A DNA stretch of 64,000 nt from Rhytidiadelphus loreus (Eukaryota > Streptophyta > Bryopsida > Hypnales > Hylocomiaceae). The stretch's first letter is position 1. Every line of letters starts with the position of its first letter. The position numbers and the translations under genes were made by a program. Below are positions 25,208 through 37,014 of this stretch, in pieces. The notes beneath the pieces are model-generated. The model saw nothing but the letters and a program-made list of their open reading frames with translations. It was not told the origin of the DNA and searched no databases. The stretch lies in NCBI GenBank assembly GCA_947034895.1, contig OX344762.1, positions 36,746,760-36,810,759 on the forward strand, given 5' to 3'.

Positions 25208-25618
25208 AAGGTAGCCGGCCTCTTTCAATTCTGACCACTAACCTATTTTTGCTTATTAGACTGTTTTGTTTCTGATCACTTATGACAACTCACATGGTTA
25301 GGTGATAGCTCACACAACAAAAATGTCAGGGAGGTGTACATTGAATTCATACAATGATCATAAGATGTACATTTGAAGCCACAATTATCACCTACTTTGA
25401 AGTATGGTTGGAAATGTGGTACCCTATATAACAAAAATGGATTGAAAGGAATCTTTACGAAAAAAATCATAATTATTTCAATTTTGAGGGGAAAAAAATA
25501 AAAAAATTTGGAACCCTCTTCAAATCTATTTCTCTACATGGGGGATTTTTCTCCTCACCAAATGCATACTGGAAGTACACTAAATTGCTTAAATGGTAGC
25601 AATGAGATCAGCTACCTT
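25208..25618. mobile_element. AAGGTA/TACCTT element, inverted copy of 14694-15131
   Basis: It starts AAGGTAGCCGGCCTCTTTC, matching the inverted right end of the 14694 element (AAGGTAGTCGACCTCTTTC). It ends CAGCTACCTT. The interior matches that element in reverse orientation. It follows the 951-bp TTAA element within 100 bp. Confidence 0.7.
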
Positions 25619-25619
25619 A

Positions 25620-25806
25620 ACAATGAGTGGCCATTCAAAAGGAGATGAGAGTGCATGTGATGCTGGTGTTTTCGTGTGGCTGCCAGCCAACATTGACATC
25701 TTTAATTTCCATATTGAAAGACCATCCTTTCCCAAAAAAATAAAAATAAAAAATAAAAAAATTCCATATTGAAGGTGAGGCACCCACATTGACAACTTGA
25801 CAAATT
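25620..25806 (+). repeat. Second copy of the 12300-12440 repeat with a small insert
   Basis: The shared text includes GAGTGGCCATTCAAAAG and GAGGCACCCACATTGAC. This copy carries about 58 extra bases flanked by the duplicated TTCCATATTGAA, suggesting a small insertion or template-slip event. Confidence 0.6.
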
Positions 25807-25939
25807 ACAGCAGTCCAGTCTGCCTGCTAAGAAGAATCAAATCATTCCAAATGGGACTCCAAGATCCTTTGAAAGTGATGGCACCCTCACTGCAGGACTT
25901 GATGGTCCAAAAAGCCCGCTTTCTAAACTATATTGTGTC

Positions 25940-25976
25940 TTAACCCTTTAATGATGGGCGGGCGTTAAAGGGTTAA
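25940..25976. mobile_element. 37-bp minimal TTAA element
   Basis: TTAACCCTTTAA and TTAAAGGGTTAA, a perfect 12-bp inverted pair, are separated by only 13 nt (TGATGGGCGGGCG). It looks like two piggyBac-type ends with almost no interior. Confidence 0.55.
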
Positions 25977-26594
25977 GGTAGTATGCTCTAAGAGTGCTCG
26001 CCTTCTTCAAACCGCCCCTATTTTGGGGTGAAGAATGGAGACGGGCTGGTGCTTAACCCCAAAACGACCCTGGAATTTCCCGAGCACAGGAGTTGCGTCG
26101 AAGAGGCAAACAAAGTTCAAATTTTCCTAAATACAGAAGTCAAGAAGTCGAAGATAACTCTCCGCAGATCATGCATCAATTTTTTGTGGCATCAAATTTT
26201 GTGCCAAATCGAACAAGATTGACGTACTTTTATGACAGACACCCTTGCCAAACTGCGACATATTCAGAAGTTGGGAAACTTCGGTAAGTGCTGCAGGATA
26301 GATAACTATTGGAATGACATGCCGATTTTTGTATTGGTTATGAGGGAGAATATACAACATATGCACCAAAAGAAAACATCGATACAGACAAGATACTTTT
26401 GTAATTGTAAGGCCAAAGTTCTAAAACTGCGCGCAACTACAACAGGAAAACGAGCCTATCTAAGGATATCCAAGCCAAGCCAAATACGACAATGTCTCTG
26501 CACTGAAATCACCATCCAAGTGGCTTCCAGTGTCGCAGCAGAACAACCCCGCATCAACCCCGATTTCCTTCTCTGACAAACTTGCAAGATTAGG

Positions 26595-28760
26595 TCACTT
26601 CAATACTTTGGCTGCATACTTAGGGAGGGTGTGAAACTTCAAGTAACAGGAGCCTTCACACATATACGCACCTCCACAACCAGGACAATAACGTATCTGC
26701 TTCCTGCTGCAGATTACACACTTTGCACGGAGCTTCATATGCTTCGCAGAGAAGTGCAAGCCGTGATCACTTCGGTTGAAGGAAGCACCCGTTCGGCCAG
26801 GCTGTACTTCAGTGTCACATAACTAATTTGTGATTACATAGTGGAATTCAATTCGAGACAACACCCGCTTCTGCCCTGAACTAACCATATGGATCTTGTA
26901 TAAAACATACGCATTGCATAAACTAGTGTCAAGAATGAAAATGAGCAAGCGATGCCACCACTTGTGGGACCTAAGTTGTGCACTATACTCCATGCGGCAT
27001 TGGTCCACTAAATCAACCCCTCGCATCATTTCTTGGTACTCCAACAGGATTTGAGAGGTATGGAAAGACTTTCGGCCTTCGTGTCTCATCCACTTGTAGC
27101 ATGACGTGCCTACTGCTATTGGATCTACGCTGGTACTAAGAAGAAAGACGGGGATGCGATCAAACCATACGACAATTGACATGCAACGAGAGCGATGCAT
27201 CTGCATAATGAGTCCACCACGTTCTCCAGCTACATGCAAATACCTTGCCAAATGTAGAGGCATGCCGACTCTGTTTGGCTTTACAGTGCCTATTGCTAGG
27301 AACCCGTGCTTGAAAAGATAATAAAAAAGTAACGGCGAAGTGAAAAAACGGTCTGTTACGACCACATGACCTCGTCCTTTCAAGTCCTCTACTAAGCCCT
27401 TCACGACTTTGAACCCAAGGTCCTTCTCTGGTTTTAGACCCTTTCGTCCAGTATAGACCTCTAAATTATAAACATACCTGGATTTACTATTCGCACAACA
27501 CCAGACTTTTATACCATACTTCACTGGCTTCGCAGGCATATATTGTTTTATATTGCATTGCCTACCGCAATAGGGAATCATTATTTCGTCCACGCAAATG
27601 TGGCGTTCACAGTTGTACATTTCCTTGCACGTTTGGACAAAGGACTCAACAATCCATTGGACCTTTGCAATTTTGTCGTAACTTGCACTGGTTTTGTCTA
27701 CAACTAATGTCGAGTTATCAACCAAGTGGATGTTATGGAAAATTGCTTCAAACCGAGCTCTACGCATGGTCGCCTTGATCAAAGGACAGCCAAAGAACTT
27801 CTTCTTGTTCCAATATAAACGAATGTTTGGTAACTTTTTTAGACCCATATACACACAGATTCCTAACCAACACCTAATCTCTCTTGGGGTCACATCCTCC
27901 CAATTTCCCCCACCGTTAGATTTTTGAGGGTTACGGTAACGCGGCTGTCTAGCATACCAGTTTGTTTGATCACAAATTCTCGTCAGGGTTTGGACTGGCC
28001 AATACGGTTCAAAGAACTCGTGTAACGGAATAGGCCGCCTACATTGGCGCTGGACCGGCCCGGGAGCTGGGCTAGTCAAAGGGTATTGATTGGGGAGCAG
28101 AGTTGTGCTAAGATCTTCCCAATGAGCAGGAGTATAACGGTGCTCAAATTCTAACGAGTCAAAATCTAAATCGTCCTCACCAATCTCAGTATCCTCTACC
28201 TCTTCAAGATCATTCCCCTCATCGGACAAGACCCAATCGAAGTTACCTGAATCTCTATTCCCTTGCCAATCAACAAAATCGGCCTTCCAATCTGGATCAA
28301 GCGCTCCTTCATTGCTATCAGATTCTTCAGGTTCTAGATAGCTCGGTAGATTCAATGTGAAAGTTGAATCTTGAGTTAGCACGGGAACGTCGATGTTCCC
28401 ATTTCCCGGCACAACAGCAACAGCATCCAGGTCCTCTTCTACAACGAGATGACACTTGTCTTTCTGAACCGCTTGGGTTCCAAGTACGCCACCGAAGTCT
28501 ACTTTGTACATTGCTGCTCTAGTAATCACGTGTTGAAATTCACAGATGACCTCTCCCATCAACATGTTTTTGTCACCAATAGTAGGGCTCAGTCCAAGCA
28601 CGGGACGAGGAACCCATACTCGAGTCACTAGAATTGAGTCGCTTGTAAGTGGCAATGTGGAAAGACTACCTCCATTTCCTTTTAGATGTAGACACCCCCC
28701 TCCATCGCTACAAGAATTGTACCAGTCGAGGTTGTCACACCTACTCCTGCCACTGTTCAA
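26595..28760 (-). pseudogene. piggyBac transposase with in-frame TAG before its zinc finger
   Basis: The main frame (28760-26823, 645 codons) has an acidic N-terminus and the DDE_Tnp_1_7 core with all three expected Asp: ICVDEIMIPYCGRQ, VVTDRFFTSP and MRGVDLVDQ. A single TAG at 26825-26823 stops it. The same frame then stays open for 75 codons to TGA at 26597-26595. That part encodes the cysteine-rich zinc finger typical of piggyBac C-termini (CVICSRKQ, YCPGCGG, MCEGSCYLKFH). The finger normally contacts the element ends, so its loss should impair transposition unless the stop is read through. The upstream frame has no ATG near 28760 (it begins at TTG), so a 5' exon may have been separated by the insertion at 28831. 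Confidence 0.88.
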
Positions 28761-28830
28761 TTCCCCAGCATCTCCTAAAATGCATTTGCCTTCTCGAATG
28801 AGTCACAACCGCTTCGCACTTTCGCATCCT

Positions 28831-29635
28831 GGGGTATAAGTACGCTACACCTAAGCAGTTTTGGCAAAACTGAACTGTACTTTTCTGTACTTAAAATACA
28901 AAATTGTACTTTTTGCACTTGGATTTAGGGTTGATGTTTGTGACTTCTAAGTGATTGTCAGGGAGGAATTAAGTGTTGGAGATCAACCAATAAGTATATT
29001 AGAGGCTAATAGAAAGTGCCAGTGAGATCCAAAGCAGGGCATTTATGAAACATTCGTACTTAAAAATTAAAAATTGTACTAAAACTACTTTTTGTACCCA
29101 AAAGAAGTACAAAGTAGTTGTCAGAAAATTAATTTTTTTCTTAATTCAACTTGAAGCCAATCTAAAACTCACTGCTGCCATTATGAATTTTGGATCCGAT
29201 TCCAAAAAGCTGGATTTTTCCACCAGATATCCACTGCAAAAGAAAACTCATTGATTCCTAAGATTTTTGCCAAATATGAGCTGTTAACATTAAATTGAGA
29301 ACAGATTCCAAGACATTGCTCTTCTTTATCTTCTTTGCCAAAAAAAATTCAGTACTTTTCACTTTATATGACCAAGATATTTATACTTTTATGTAAATTT
29401 GTGCCCTGTGACATAAAAGTGATGGTTCAAAAAGTACAAATTTCTCACTCTCAACTTAGTTATTTAAGAAACCAATGATGCCTACAGATTCTTCACTTGT
29501 ATATTGTTTAGAAAACCAAAAAAAATATGGAGAAAAAAGCTTCTAAGTTCAAGCAATAACAAGTTCAAAATCATTATGTCCTGAAAAACTGCTTTGTGAC
29601 TCAAAAAAGTACAGGGTCTAGCATACTTATACCCC
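28831..29635. mobile_element. 805-bp element with GGGGTATAAGTA ends and GTAC motifs
   Basis: The left end GGGGTATAAGTACGCTA is matched by the inverted right end GGGGTATAAGTATGCTA. The interior has repeated AAAGTACAAA/TTTGTACTTT motifs and no gene. It sits about 70 bp upstream of the piggyBac frame. A target duplication is unclear (CCT versus CTG). Confidence 0.65.
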
Positions 29636-30053
29636 CTGATCAAGGTGTTTCTTTGCAATCAAGAATGGTATCAGTATCACCATCTCCATCTAAACCTTCA
29701 AGTTGCAGATCATGTTGTCCAACAGTTTCACCAGCCACCAATCTCTCCAAAGCGTGGCGACTGTCTTGCATTCTAAACAGTAAATTCACATTTATACCTT
29801 CTCTCAAACGTCATAGTGACTCTTGGCTTGTGACCCTAATTTCAGGCTGCACTCAACCAGGTGGTGTCCCAAAGTCACGTGAAACTGGTACTTCTGATGG
29901 CATATCAATGACTTTCTTCCCTTACTTCCCCCCGCGTCCTTCCCCCCCTTGCGAGTAGCCACAGCATCATCCGATCCCCCATGAACCTCCACAACATTGC
30001 CTCTTCCCCTTCCTTGGCCTCGCAACCCCCCTTGGCACCGTTGGTTGCCTTGT

Positions 30054-30884
30054 TCAGAGGGCTAAAGAGCCCCGTCTCTTCCCTCCATACCCACTGATGC
30101 TTCGCAATCTCTCGTGGCCTTTGTCTTTGTTCTTCCTTTTGCCCTCGTTTTCCTTTTTGAAAGTGTCTTCAGTGCGTTTCCTGCAGAATTCCCTTCTCCG
30201 AATGCGGCGATGATGGGAACCACAGCGCCCCGTGGACTCGAAGCTGTCGGGTGAATTTGAGTGTTGGAGGTGCCTTGGGGTGTTACCACCACTCTGATTG
30301 GGAACAATTCTAATCTCCTCCGATTTGTGGGCGGACGCATGGCAGGTGACGAATCCATCCTCGGGCTTGTTGACATCAACTCCAGTGGAGACATTGGCGC
30401 GAAGCTTTGCCCCTCCCGTTGCAATCCCACATTCAACTACTGTGGTGACCGCAGACGCTCTCGCTCCCTTCGCCGAACTCGTATCTTGCACGCTGGACTT
30501 CACTGCAACAGCCTCCTTTGTGCCGCATGTTGAGCCTCCTGTTTCACTGATTGGGGCCCCCCGCTCATCTTTGTCCGACCAGATGTCCCTCACAACACGG
30601 AAAAGTTCGTCAGGAAAATCCCTCCTCTTCTTCCACCCTAAAATGAAGGCCACATTGCTGTAGAATAGAATTTGGAAATGTCTTGCCTTCAACACCTCTG
30701 GCAGCACAAGTACCCTAGAACATCGTGGTCGGAACAATAAGTGATAATTGTCCAAGCACCTCAAGATACATTTCCTCTGTGTAAGGTCAGCTTGAATCTC
30801 TACAAGCCAAGCATTGATGATGCGAGCTTGTTCCACTCGAGATATTGGGTTGCGGCAATGTGAGTCACTCCCTGAATTTGCCAT
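30054..30884 (-). CDS. Unrecognised 276-residue ORF beside the piggyBac gene
   Basis: It starts at an ATG (MANSGSDSHCRN). The first half resembles a compact folded domain (RIINAWLVEIQADLTQRKC, then RDFPDELFRVVRDIW). The second half is low in complexity with a basic, possibly nuclear-targeting tail (KKENEGKRKNKDKGHERLR). It lies on the same strand as the transposase and within the proposed TTAA boundaries, so an accessory transposon protein is conceivable. No family was recognised; it could also be a decayed host fragment. Confidence 0.35.
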   Translation of the reverse strand: MANSGSDSHCRNPISRVEQARIINAWLVEIQADLTQRKCILRCLDNYHLLFRPRCSRVLVLPEVLKARHFQILFYSNVAFILGWKKRRDFPDELFRVVRDIWSDKDERGAPISETGGSTCGTKEAVAVKSSVQDTSSAKGARASAVTTVVECGIATGGAKLRANVSTGVDVNKPEDGFVTCHASAHKSEEIRIVPNQSGGNTPRHLQHSNSPDSFESTGRCGSHHRRIRRREFCRKRTEDTFKKENEGKRKNKDKGHERLRSISGYGGKRRGSLAL

Positions 30885-31047
30885 CTTGCTATATGCTCCA
30901 ATTCCTTTAGGTACAGGCGCAGTTTTGCAATTGCAATGAAATCTCGTAGTGGACGCACTACTAAATCCCTAAACAAAGCTATTGCTAACCCCACCCCTTG
31001 CATTCATCATAGTAGCGCAATCAGTGTTTTGAGAGTGTCAGTTGACC

Positions 31048-31276
31048 TCACCGCCTTCTATGGCAATTGGAGTTGATTGTCGCCATCGCTAGGGACGGAG
31101 AACTGAATCCCACCAAAATTCCACTCTCGCCCAAGAGTAGTCCTTGCATAATTTCGAGTAATTGATTTGACCTCGCCGCCCCCTGAGCCTCCAATAGCCG
31201 ATTGTTGCCATCGCGGGAAGGATGAAGAAGCTGCTCCCACCCAAATCCCACTCTCGCCAAAGAGTAGTCCTTTAAA
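31048..31276. repeat. Imperfect tandem duplication, period about 120 bp
   Basis: Two units share ACCTC(A/G)CCGCC, TTGCCATCGC-like sequence and CCACTCTCGCC(C)AAGAGTAGTCCTT. It lies near the right end of the proposed piggyBac element. Confidence 0.6.
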
Positions 31277-31789
31277 GAATCCAAAGCCCCCTCACAACGA
31301 CTGTTGGCAATTTGACAATCTAAACCCTAGAAACCCTTGTCCCCGCCATCCGCACTCACAAGTTATATTGATTCTAAATTATGCATTCCATGCGAGCAAA
31401 TTGTGGCATATATATGAGAATAAGATTTTTTTTTTGCGGGAACAGCTATGTCCCTGCAAACGGACTCCACGACTGCAACGACCTTTCTCCGGGTCGCGCA
31501 CAACTGCCCCCCTGAACCAGTCTAGCTGGCAATGTTGGGTCTGGCCCGGAAATGGAACCTTACTGACTTCAAGTGGCCATATAAAATGCAGTACACGTCA
31601 GCTGATCGATCTTTGACTCAATTATTCTTCAGCATTCAAAGCCCTACAATTCTGTAGTAAACCATTTTTGCTAATTCTTTTCTGATTTTCAATTATTTAG
31701 CCGAGAAGATTGGTTAAGGACAGAAAACGTCCTTAGGGTCTTTGGGGGGTTAAATGGACCACTCAAGCAATTGAATGCATCGAAAAAAA

Positions 31790-32090
31790 ATTATTTTTCT
31801 ATTGCAAGAGCCAATCATTGCCTTTGATTTCTGCACATCTGTTTACAAATTGCAAGTGAACAGATTTTGGGAGACCTATGGTCACAAATAGGTGCCTATG
31901 CCTTGAATCTTTGAAAATTTATATGTAATTCAAAAATGCTTAGAAAAATATAAAACCACTTGTGTTAGTTTCCACATCCATTTTTCTTTCTCTGAAAAAT
32001 GATCTAAAAATAATTCTGTCCTCATAAGCCTATGAAAAAGGCAGACCAGCTCTTAAATGGTCGCTTTTAGAGCATACTACCTTACCTTAC
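31790..32090. repeat. Inverted copy of the 13046-13300 repeat
   Basis: Shared text in opposite orientation includes GCCAATCATTG, ATGGTCACAAATAGGTGCC and TTTCTCTGAAAAATGATCT. It ends at GAGCATACTACCTTA. The same terminal motif is found at about 13955-13975 and, inverted, at 25975-25990. Confidence 0.65.
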
Positions 32091-33429
32091 ATTGGACTTG
32101 GATCTAACTCAATGCAAACTGATTGAGGGTTTGGGTGCCCGGGTTTTTGGGTTCCTTGATTTTAGGAAGCTTGGTACTAAGGACTGACTTGTAATTGGTG
32201 AAATTGAAACTCAACCAAACATAACACACAGGTACACCAGTACTGAGTACTGTACCGTAGAGTCAGGTGGATTTAGCCATTCACATTTCTTTGCACAATG
32301 TGCAATGTAATTGGTATATTTTGGTAAGCATAATTATCATTGCATCCTTACACAATCCCAATCAAGCATACCAAATTTTAGTTCCAAAAAACTCAAACTC
32401 CATTTTCAGTGAATTTTAAAGTTTATTTTTGTGATTTTATATAATATTTTATTGAGAATAATTAGTGATGAATTTTTTTAATTTGATTTCATAGATATGT
32501 AGGGAACATCCATACGCACCTCTTTCCTTCAACAAGCATCTCCAAAAAAGTTTCACAATTCCTTCTATAGAGATTTCTATGTTCAAGTGACAATGCCTAA
32601 AATGTTGTAAAATAGATATCTCTTTTTTATAATTAGATTTTTCGTTAAAATATAGAGATATCCATTTCTTCAAAGTTTGGTCATGCAACACTTTTCATTG
32701 AACTCTTCATTGATCATATTTTTGTTACTTAAGGGTTTGTTTTTTAATATTAAAGATGTGTCATTAGATGAGATCCGGGAGGGCCTAGAGGGTTGTTTCA
32801 GGCCTATTCCCAACTTCATTTCCCCCTGGTCTCATCGAACATTGGTGTCAGATATTTTTTTTTCAAAAAAACAAATTAAAAATTAAAAATCCTCAAAATT
32901 AAAAACAAAGTAAATTTTTTTTTTTTTTAATTTTCCAAAAAAGTGACCTAGCAGTCTCTCAGCCAGGCTAGCACAACTTGCGATCAGCGGGTTTTGGTGG
33001 GTTTCCAGATGGAAACTTGTAGCCCTCCAAAGTAGCAAAAAAACATGTAATGGTATAGATGTTCCCTATGTATCCATACAATTGAATTAAAAAATTCATC
33101 ACCAATTGTATTCAATAAAATATTGTGTAAAACTACAAAAATTGACTTTAGGAATTCACCAAAAATGAAATTTTGACTTTTTGAAACTAAAATTTGGTAT
33201 GCTTGATTTGAGATTGGGCAAAAATTGAGTGATAATTATGCAAGATGAAGAAAGCTAATTTTATTATATATTATGTACAAATCTTTGAATGGTTCCAAAA
33301 GGAAGTTTGTAAACTTTTAGTACCTGACTGTACATTGATGTCAGATGTAGTGCACTAGTTAGTACCTACTCCCGGGTGGTGTTAGTAGTAGGACTACTAC
33401 CATAAAACTCCATGATGGTTTTAGGGCCT
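32091..33429. other. AT-rich intergenic DNA, no gene seen
   Basis: Two stretches (about 32330-32530 and 33060-33250) share ATTGAGAATAATTAG/ACCAATTGTATTCAATAAA-like text in opposite orientations. The segment between them may therefore be an inverted-repeat element. No coding signal. Confidence 0.4.
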
Positions 33430-33616
33430 TGCACATTAGTACTTGTTTTCTTGAGATTTGACTTGTATTTGTGGAAATGAGTAATTTTTTTGTAGACCAT
33501 GTAAAATTATCTATTTGTAACAACCAAATGAATCATGTTTTTTACACATTCATTTGTAAGATTGTGGTGAGATTGAAACCTGGCAGATTGAAACCCGGCA
33601 GATTGTAGTAACATGT

Positions 33617-34161
33617 AAGGTAAATCAGCCTATGACAGGCAGATTGCCTGGTTTGCCTTGTTGACATATTTGAAATTTTGAATTTTTTTTTCCATATAAA
33701 GGCAAACATGAAAAATTGGTAGAACAATTGAAATTTTATTTTTTTGACAAAGTATGAATTTGTTACAGATTTTTGAAGTGAATTGGCCAGATGGCTCAAA
33801 ACAGTTTGTAGACTATCCCACAACCATCAAAAACTATACCCATGGTGGTCATCAAACCACCCAATGCAGTTACAATATTTCCTAACATGGTTGAAATATT
33901 TTCTAACATGGACACAACATAAAAGAATAAAAAAAGTTAGTTCATGTAATGAATTACACTAGAAAGGGACGAGTTCCTAAAACAGTCTCTAACATCTCCA
34001 TCACCATCATACAAAACATTGATTTCAGTCATCAACCTACCTAATAAAGTTTTGCTTACATTAATTAGAAAAAACCTGGCACAGATTGATGGAAAACTGT
34101 AATGGGTCATCTTATAGATGTCTGTATTAGGCACTTGGCCTGTCATAGGCTAGTTTACCTT
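33617..34161. mobile_element. 545-bp AAGGTA/TACCTT element
   Basis: The left end AAGGTAAATCAGCCTATGAC and right end GTCATAGGCTAGTTTACCTT form an imperfect inverted repeat of about 25 bp. The paralogous site near 14490-14510 lacks it. Confidence 0.75.
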
Positions 34162-34238
34162 ATCACGTGCCATTCAAAAAAAAAAAATTTGTCAAATTTA
34201 ATAGCTGACGGAGTGGTCCATGTGTTGAACATGTTATT

Positions 34239-34565
34239 AAGGTAACAAGTCCATAAAGCACTTAGGCTCTAAAATCGCCCACCTCTTGAAATGTACACTA
34301 TTTGTACATGTTGCTTTTTCATTGTATCAACAATGTAAAAATTCTTTACATTTCAAGAGGTGGGCGATTTTAGAGCCCACTGCATTTGAACTTCAAAAAT
34401 TCATAACTAATTCTAGAAAGCTCCAAAATATATGAAACAACTTGGGTTAGATGCCAATTCCACTTGTCTTTCAAGGATAATTTACTGAAAAATATTTCAA
34501 GAAGTTTCACCTCCCCAAAAATTAGTTCCAACTCCTAAATGATTGATTTATGGACCTATTACCTT
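34239..34565. mobile_element. 327-bp AAGGTA/TACCTT element with a 31-bp perfect hairpin
   Basis: The left end AAGGTAACAAGTCCATAAA mirrors the right end TTTATGGACCTATTACCTT. The paralogous empty site near 14625-14640 reads CATGTTATTAATCTAAATTG. Inside, 34265-34295 and 34347-34377 are 31-bp perfect inverted repeats around a loop of about 51 nt. Confidence 0.82.
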
Positions 34566-34744
34566 AGTCTAAATTGTGTGAAGCTTTTTGGTTGCACACA
34601 TAGTGTACATCAATTTCCATTTATTACCACTTTAGTTTACAAAAGGCTAAATGTTATTGATAGTTTCTACTTTGGTTTGTTATTGATGTAGATTGTGACA
34701 CACCAACCAATTTTGGTTGCATAGTTTATATCTTTTGACTACCA

Positions 34745-34885
34745 TACACAAAGGCCTAATTTGGCATGTGAGTGCCGAAATTGAGTTTCCTAGTTAGATT
34801 CGTAGGGGGGTCATGTCACCTTAGACCATTCACAAGATGACATGTGTCACATTTTCTCAAAAATGACTTAATTTCTACCAAATTT
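34745..34885 (+). repeat. Dispersed repeat, partner inverted at 44690-44830
   Basis: It shares TTTGGCA(T/C)...GAGTGCC, AAGATGACATGTG and AAAAATGACTTAATT with the reverse complement of 44690-44830, just upstream of the oxidoreductase gene. Confidence 0.6.
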
Positions 34886-35680
34886 GACCTTTGCATAGGA
34901 CACATTGTGTGAAATGAAGTCAAGTGAGTTACAAACTCATTCACTTGTGACATTATGAAATTAATTCACTTGTGAAATAATTGGAAACCCATCCATCTAC
35001 ATATTTAGAAGTTGTTCTGACAATCAATATGGGATATCAACATAGTGCATGTATCCATATGTTGTCAATATTCCATATATGTATTTTGATATAGTACATG
35101 TATTCATATGCCATTAATATTCATACATCTATTCTCACTTAGTACATACATTATATACCCCATATTAGTACTCATGTTCATAAATCATATTGTACTAGTA
35201 TTCTATATCATATATAATATTTATATATTTCATATATAGTATTTAGTATCAATATTAGGTAATCATATCAATATCAATATCAATGTTGTTTTTGTTTTTG
35301 AAGATCGATGGCAAGGGAAGGGGGTTCAAATTATTCCCCTTCCAAATCAATGGTTGAGGTTTAAAGTTGTGGAGGTCTTTCAAAAATTTAAAATCAATGA
35401 TTGGAGAGTTTTGATGGGGAGATAACTTTTCCCCTTCCAAATCAGCATTTGTGGATTTTTGATGACCGCAAGGGGCTAAATTGACATGTATCTTATGCAA
35501 TCACAAGGTACACAAAGAGTGCATTCTAGAGCACAACTAGTGCCTTCAATACCTATTTTAACCTCAAATGATCCAAGGGGGTGTACTTTCAAAATGGGTC
35601 AAAATTGCTAAGAACTTGAACAATTTTTTTACTCATTTTTCTCAAAACTGGATAGAATATAACCGTAGGATCTTGAATTT

Positions 35681-37014
35681 CACATTGAAAGTGAGCACCT
35701 CAAAAAATTCAAATAATTTGATTGCACAGTTTAGAAAATATTTAAATTTGAAGTTTTATTTGGATCAATACTAGGTACAATATGATTTATGAACATGAGT
35801 ACTAGTACAATATTGTACTAGTATTTATATGTTTTATATAGGATAGTGCACTTTGAAGGAGAATATCTTTATGGGAATATTTTGAAATGATGACCTTTTG
35901 TACTCATTGGAAGATAAGAGAGTTGAAAATGTACATGTAAATTTTCACAACATTCCAAGCACAATGGGCAAGAAACTACCTTCCCAATTGATACTTCTCA
36001 CACACTTTATGACAATTTTAGGCATGTATCATGACCTTATTAGTCCCAACCTTGAAAACAAGAAAGAAACACATTTCAAGCTATATGTTGGATATGACTT
36101 TATAATCAAAATGGGTGGTTCTACCTTCAAATGCTCCAAACATGCATCTGTGCATGATTCCTATTATGGAGTACTAAATTGTTTTCCTTTCTGCTAGAGC
36201 TTGTTGGCAATTGAAAGAGACATTTTTTTTAAATGTGAGTAAATAAATTGTGATTTTTCAAAAGTGCCCAAAATAGGAATACCTAAAATTGAAAATAATG
36301 TAAAAAATTAAAAAAATAGACCAATTCAAATCTGACCTCTTATAACTCTTTTTATACAATATTCAAATGCCATTCATGGACTTCACCAAAATTTATCACC
36401 AATTTCTTGGTATGTGACTAAAAATGGACTCATTTGACAGGCAATCATGAATGATTAGAGAGCTTTGCCTAGTTTTGAGTGATCCTATTTTACAAGGGAT
36501 GAACGTAACAACTAAACCACATCCGCTGGTGTGATCAGTGGTGTCCCACGTACTGAACACAGAACTAATGCAAAAGGGGTGGTCAATCTGCCAGGGAGAC
36601 GACACTCAAGCACAGGTTTGGTTGATGTATCCCACCCTTGTGCTTAAGCCATCAGAATCATTGACGCTAGTTCTAGTCTTCAGATACTCCTTTGAGACAG
36701 CCAAAGCTTCGGCATCACATTGATTATATACTCAAAAATGGAAACTTTGAAACGGAGTGTTGTCTGATCTGGAATGTGTCACTGAGAACAAGTTTGACAG
36801 TCCAGGAGGAAGAACACAAATACGAAACAACGAAGACTGCATGAAACAAGGCTAGGGCATAAACCAATGCAGAGCACGCAGTAATCGCAGCTCTGTGGCT
36901 CTTTTATTTCGATGCTACGTTTAACCTGCATCACCTCACCATCATGGAGAAGTGCATGAATCCCTTCACTCGTTACTTCAACACCAATTGGACTAGCATG
37001 TACTCTTGAAATCA
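35681..37014. other. Intergenic DNA, short frames only
   Basis: AT-rich to about 36380, then more balanced. The part nearest 37014 is probably the 3' untranslated region of the minus-strand gene. Frames of 60-100 codons (for example 35898-36197) show no recognisable domain. Confidence 0.4.

Larger units (their letters stand above)
26053..31753. mobile_element. Putative 5.7-kb autonomous piggyBac-type element
   Basis: The left boundary TTAACCCCAAAACGACCCT resembles the inverted right boundary TTAACCCCCCAAAGACCCT. Inside, on the minus strand, are a piggyBac transposase (26595-28760) and an unrecognised ORF (30054-30884). An 805-bp terminal-repeat insertion (28831-29635) lies between them. The boundaries are less certain than the transposase: the end match is imperfect and the right end lies far from the gene. 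Confidence 0.5.
33430..35680. repeat. Colinear copy 2 of the 14330-15870 segment
   Basis: The aligned blocks are broken by two AAGGTA/TACCTT elements (33617-34161 and 34239-34565) that copy 1 lacks. Between 34990 and 35280 the DNA is very AT-rich with degenerate CATATG/ATATGTAT repeats. Confidence 0.7.
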
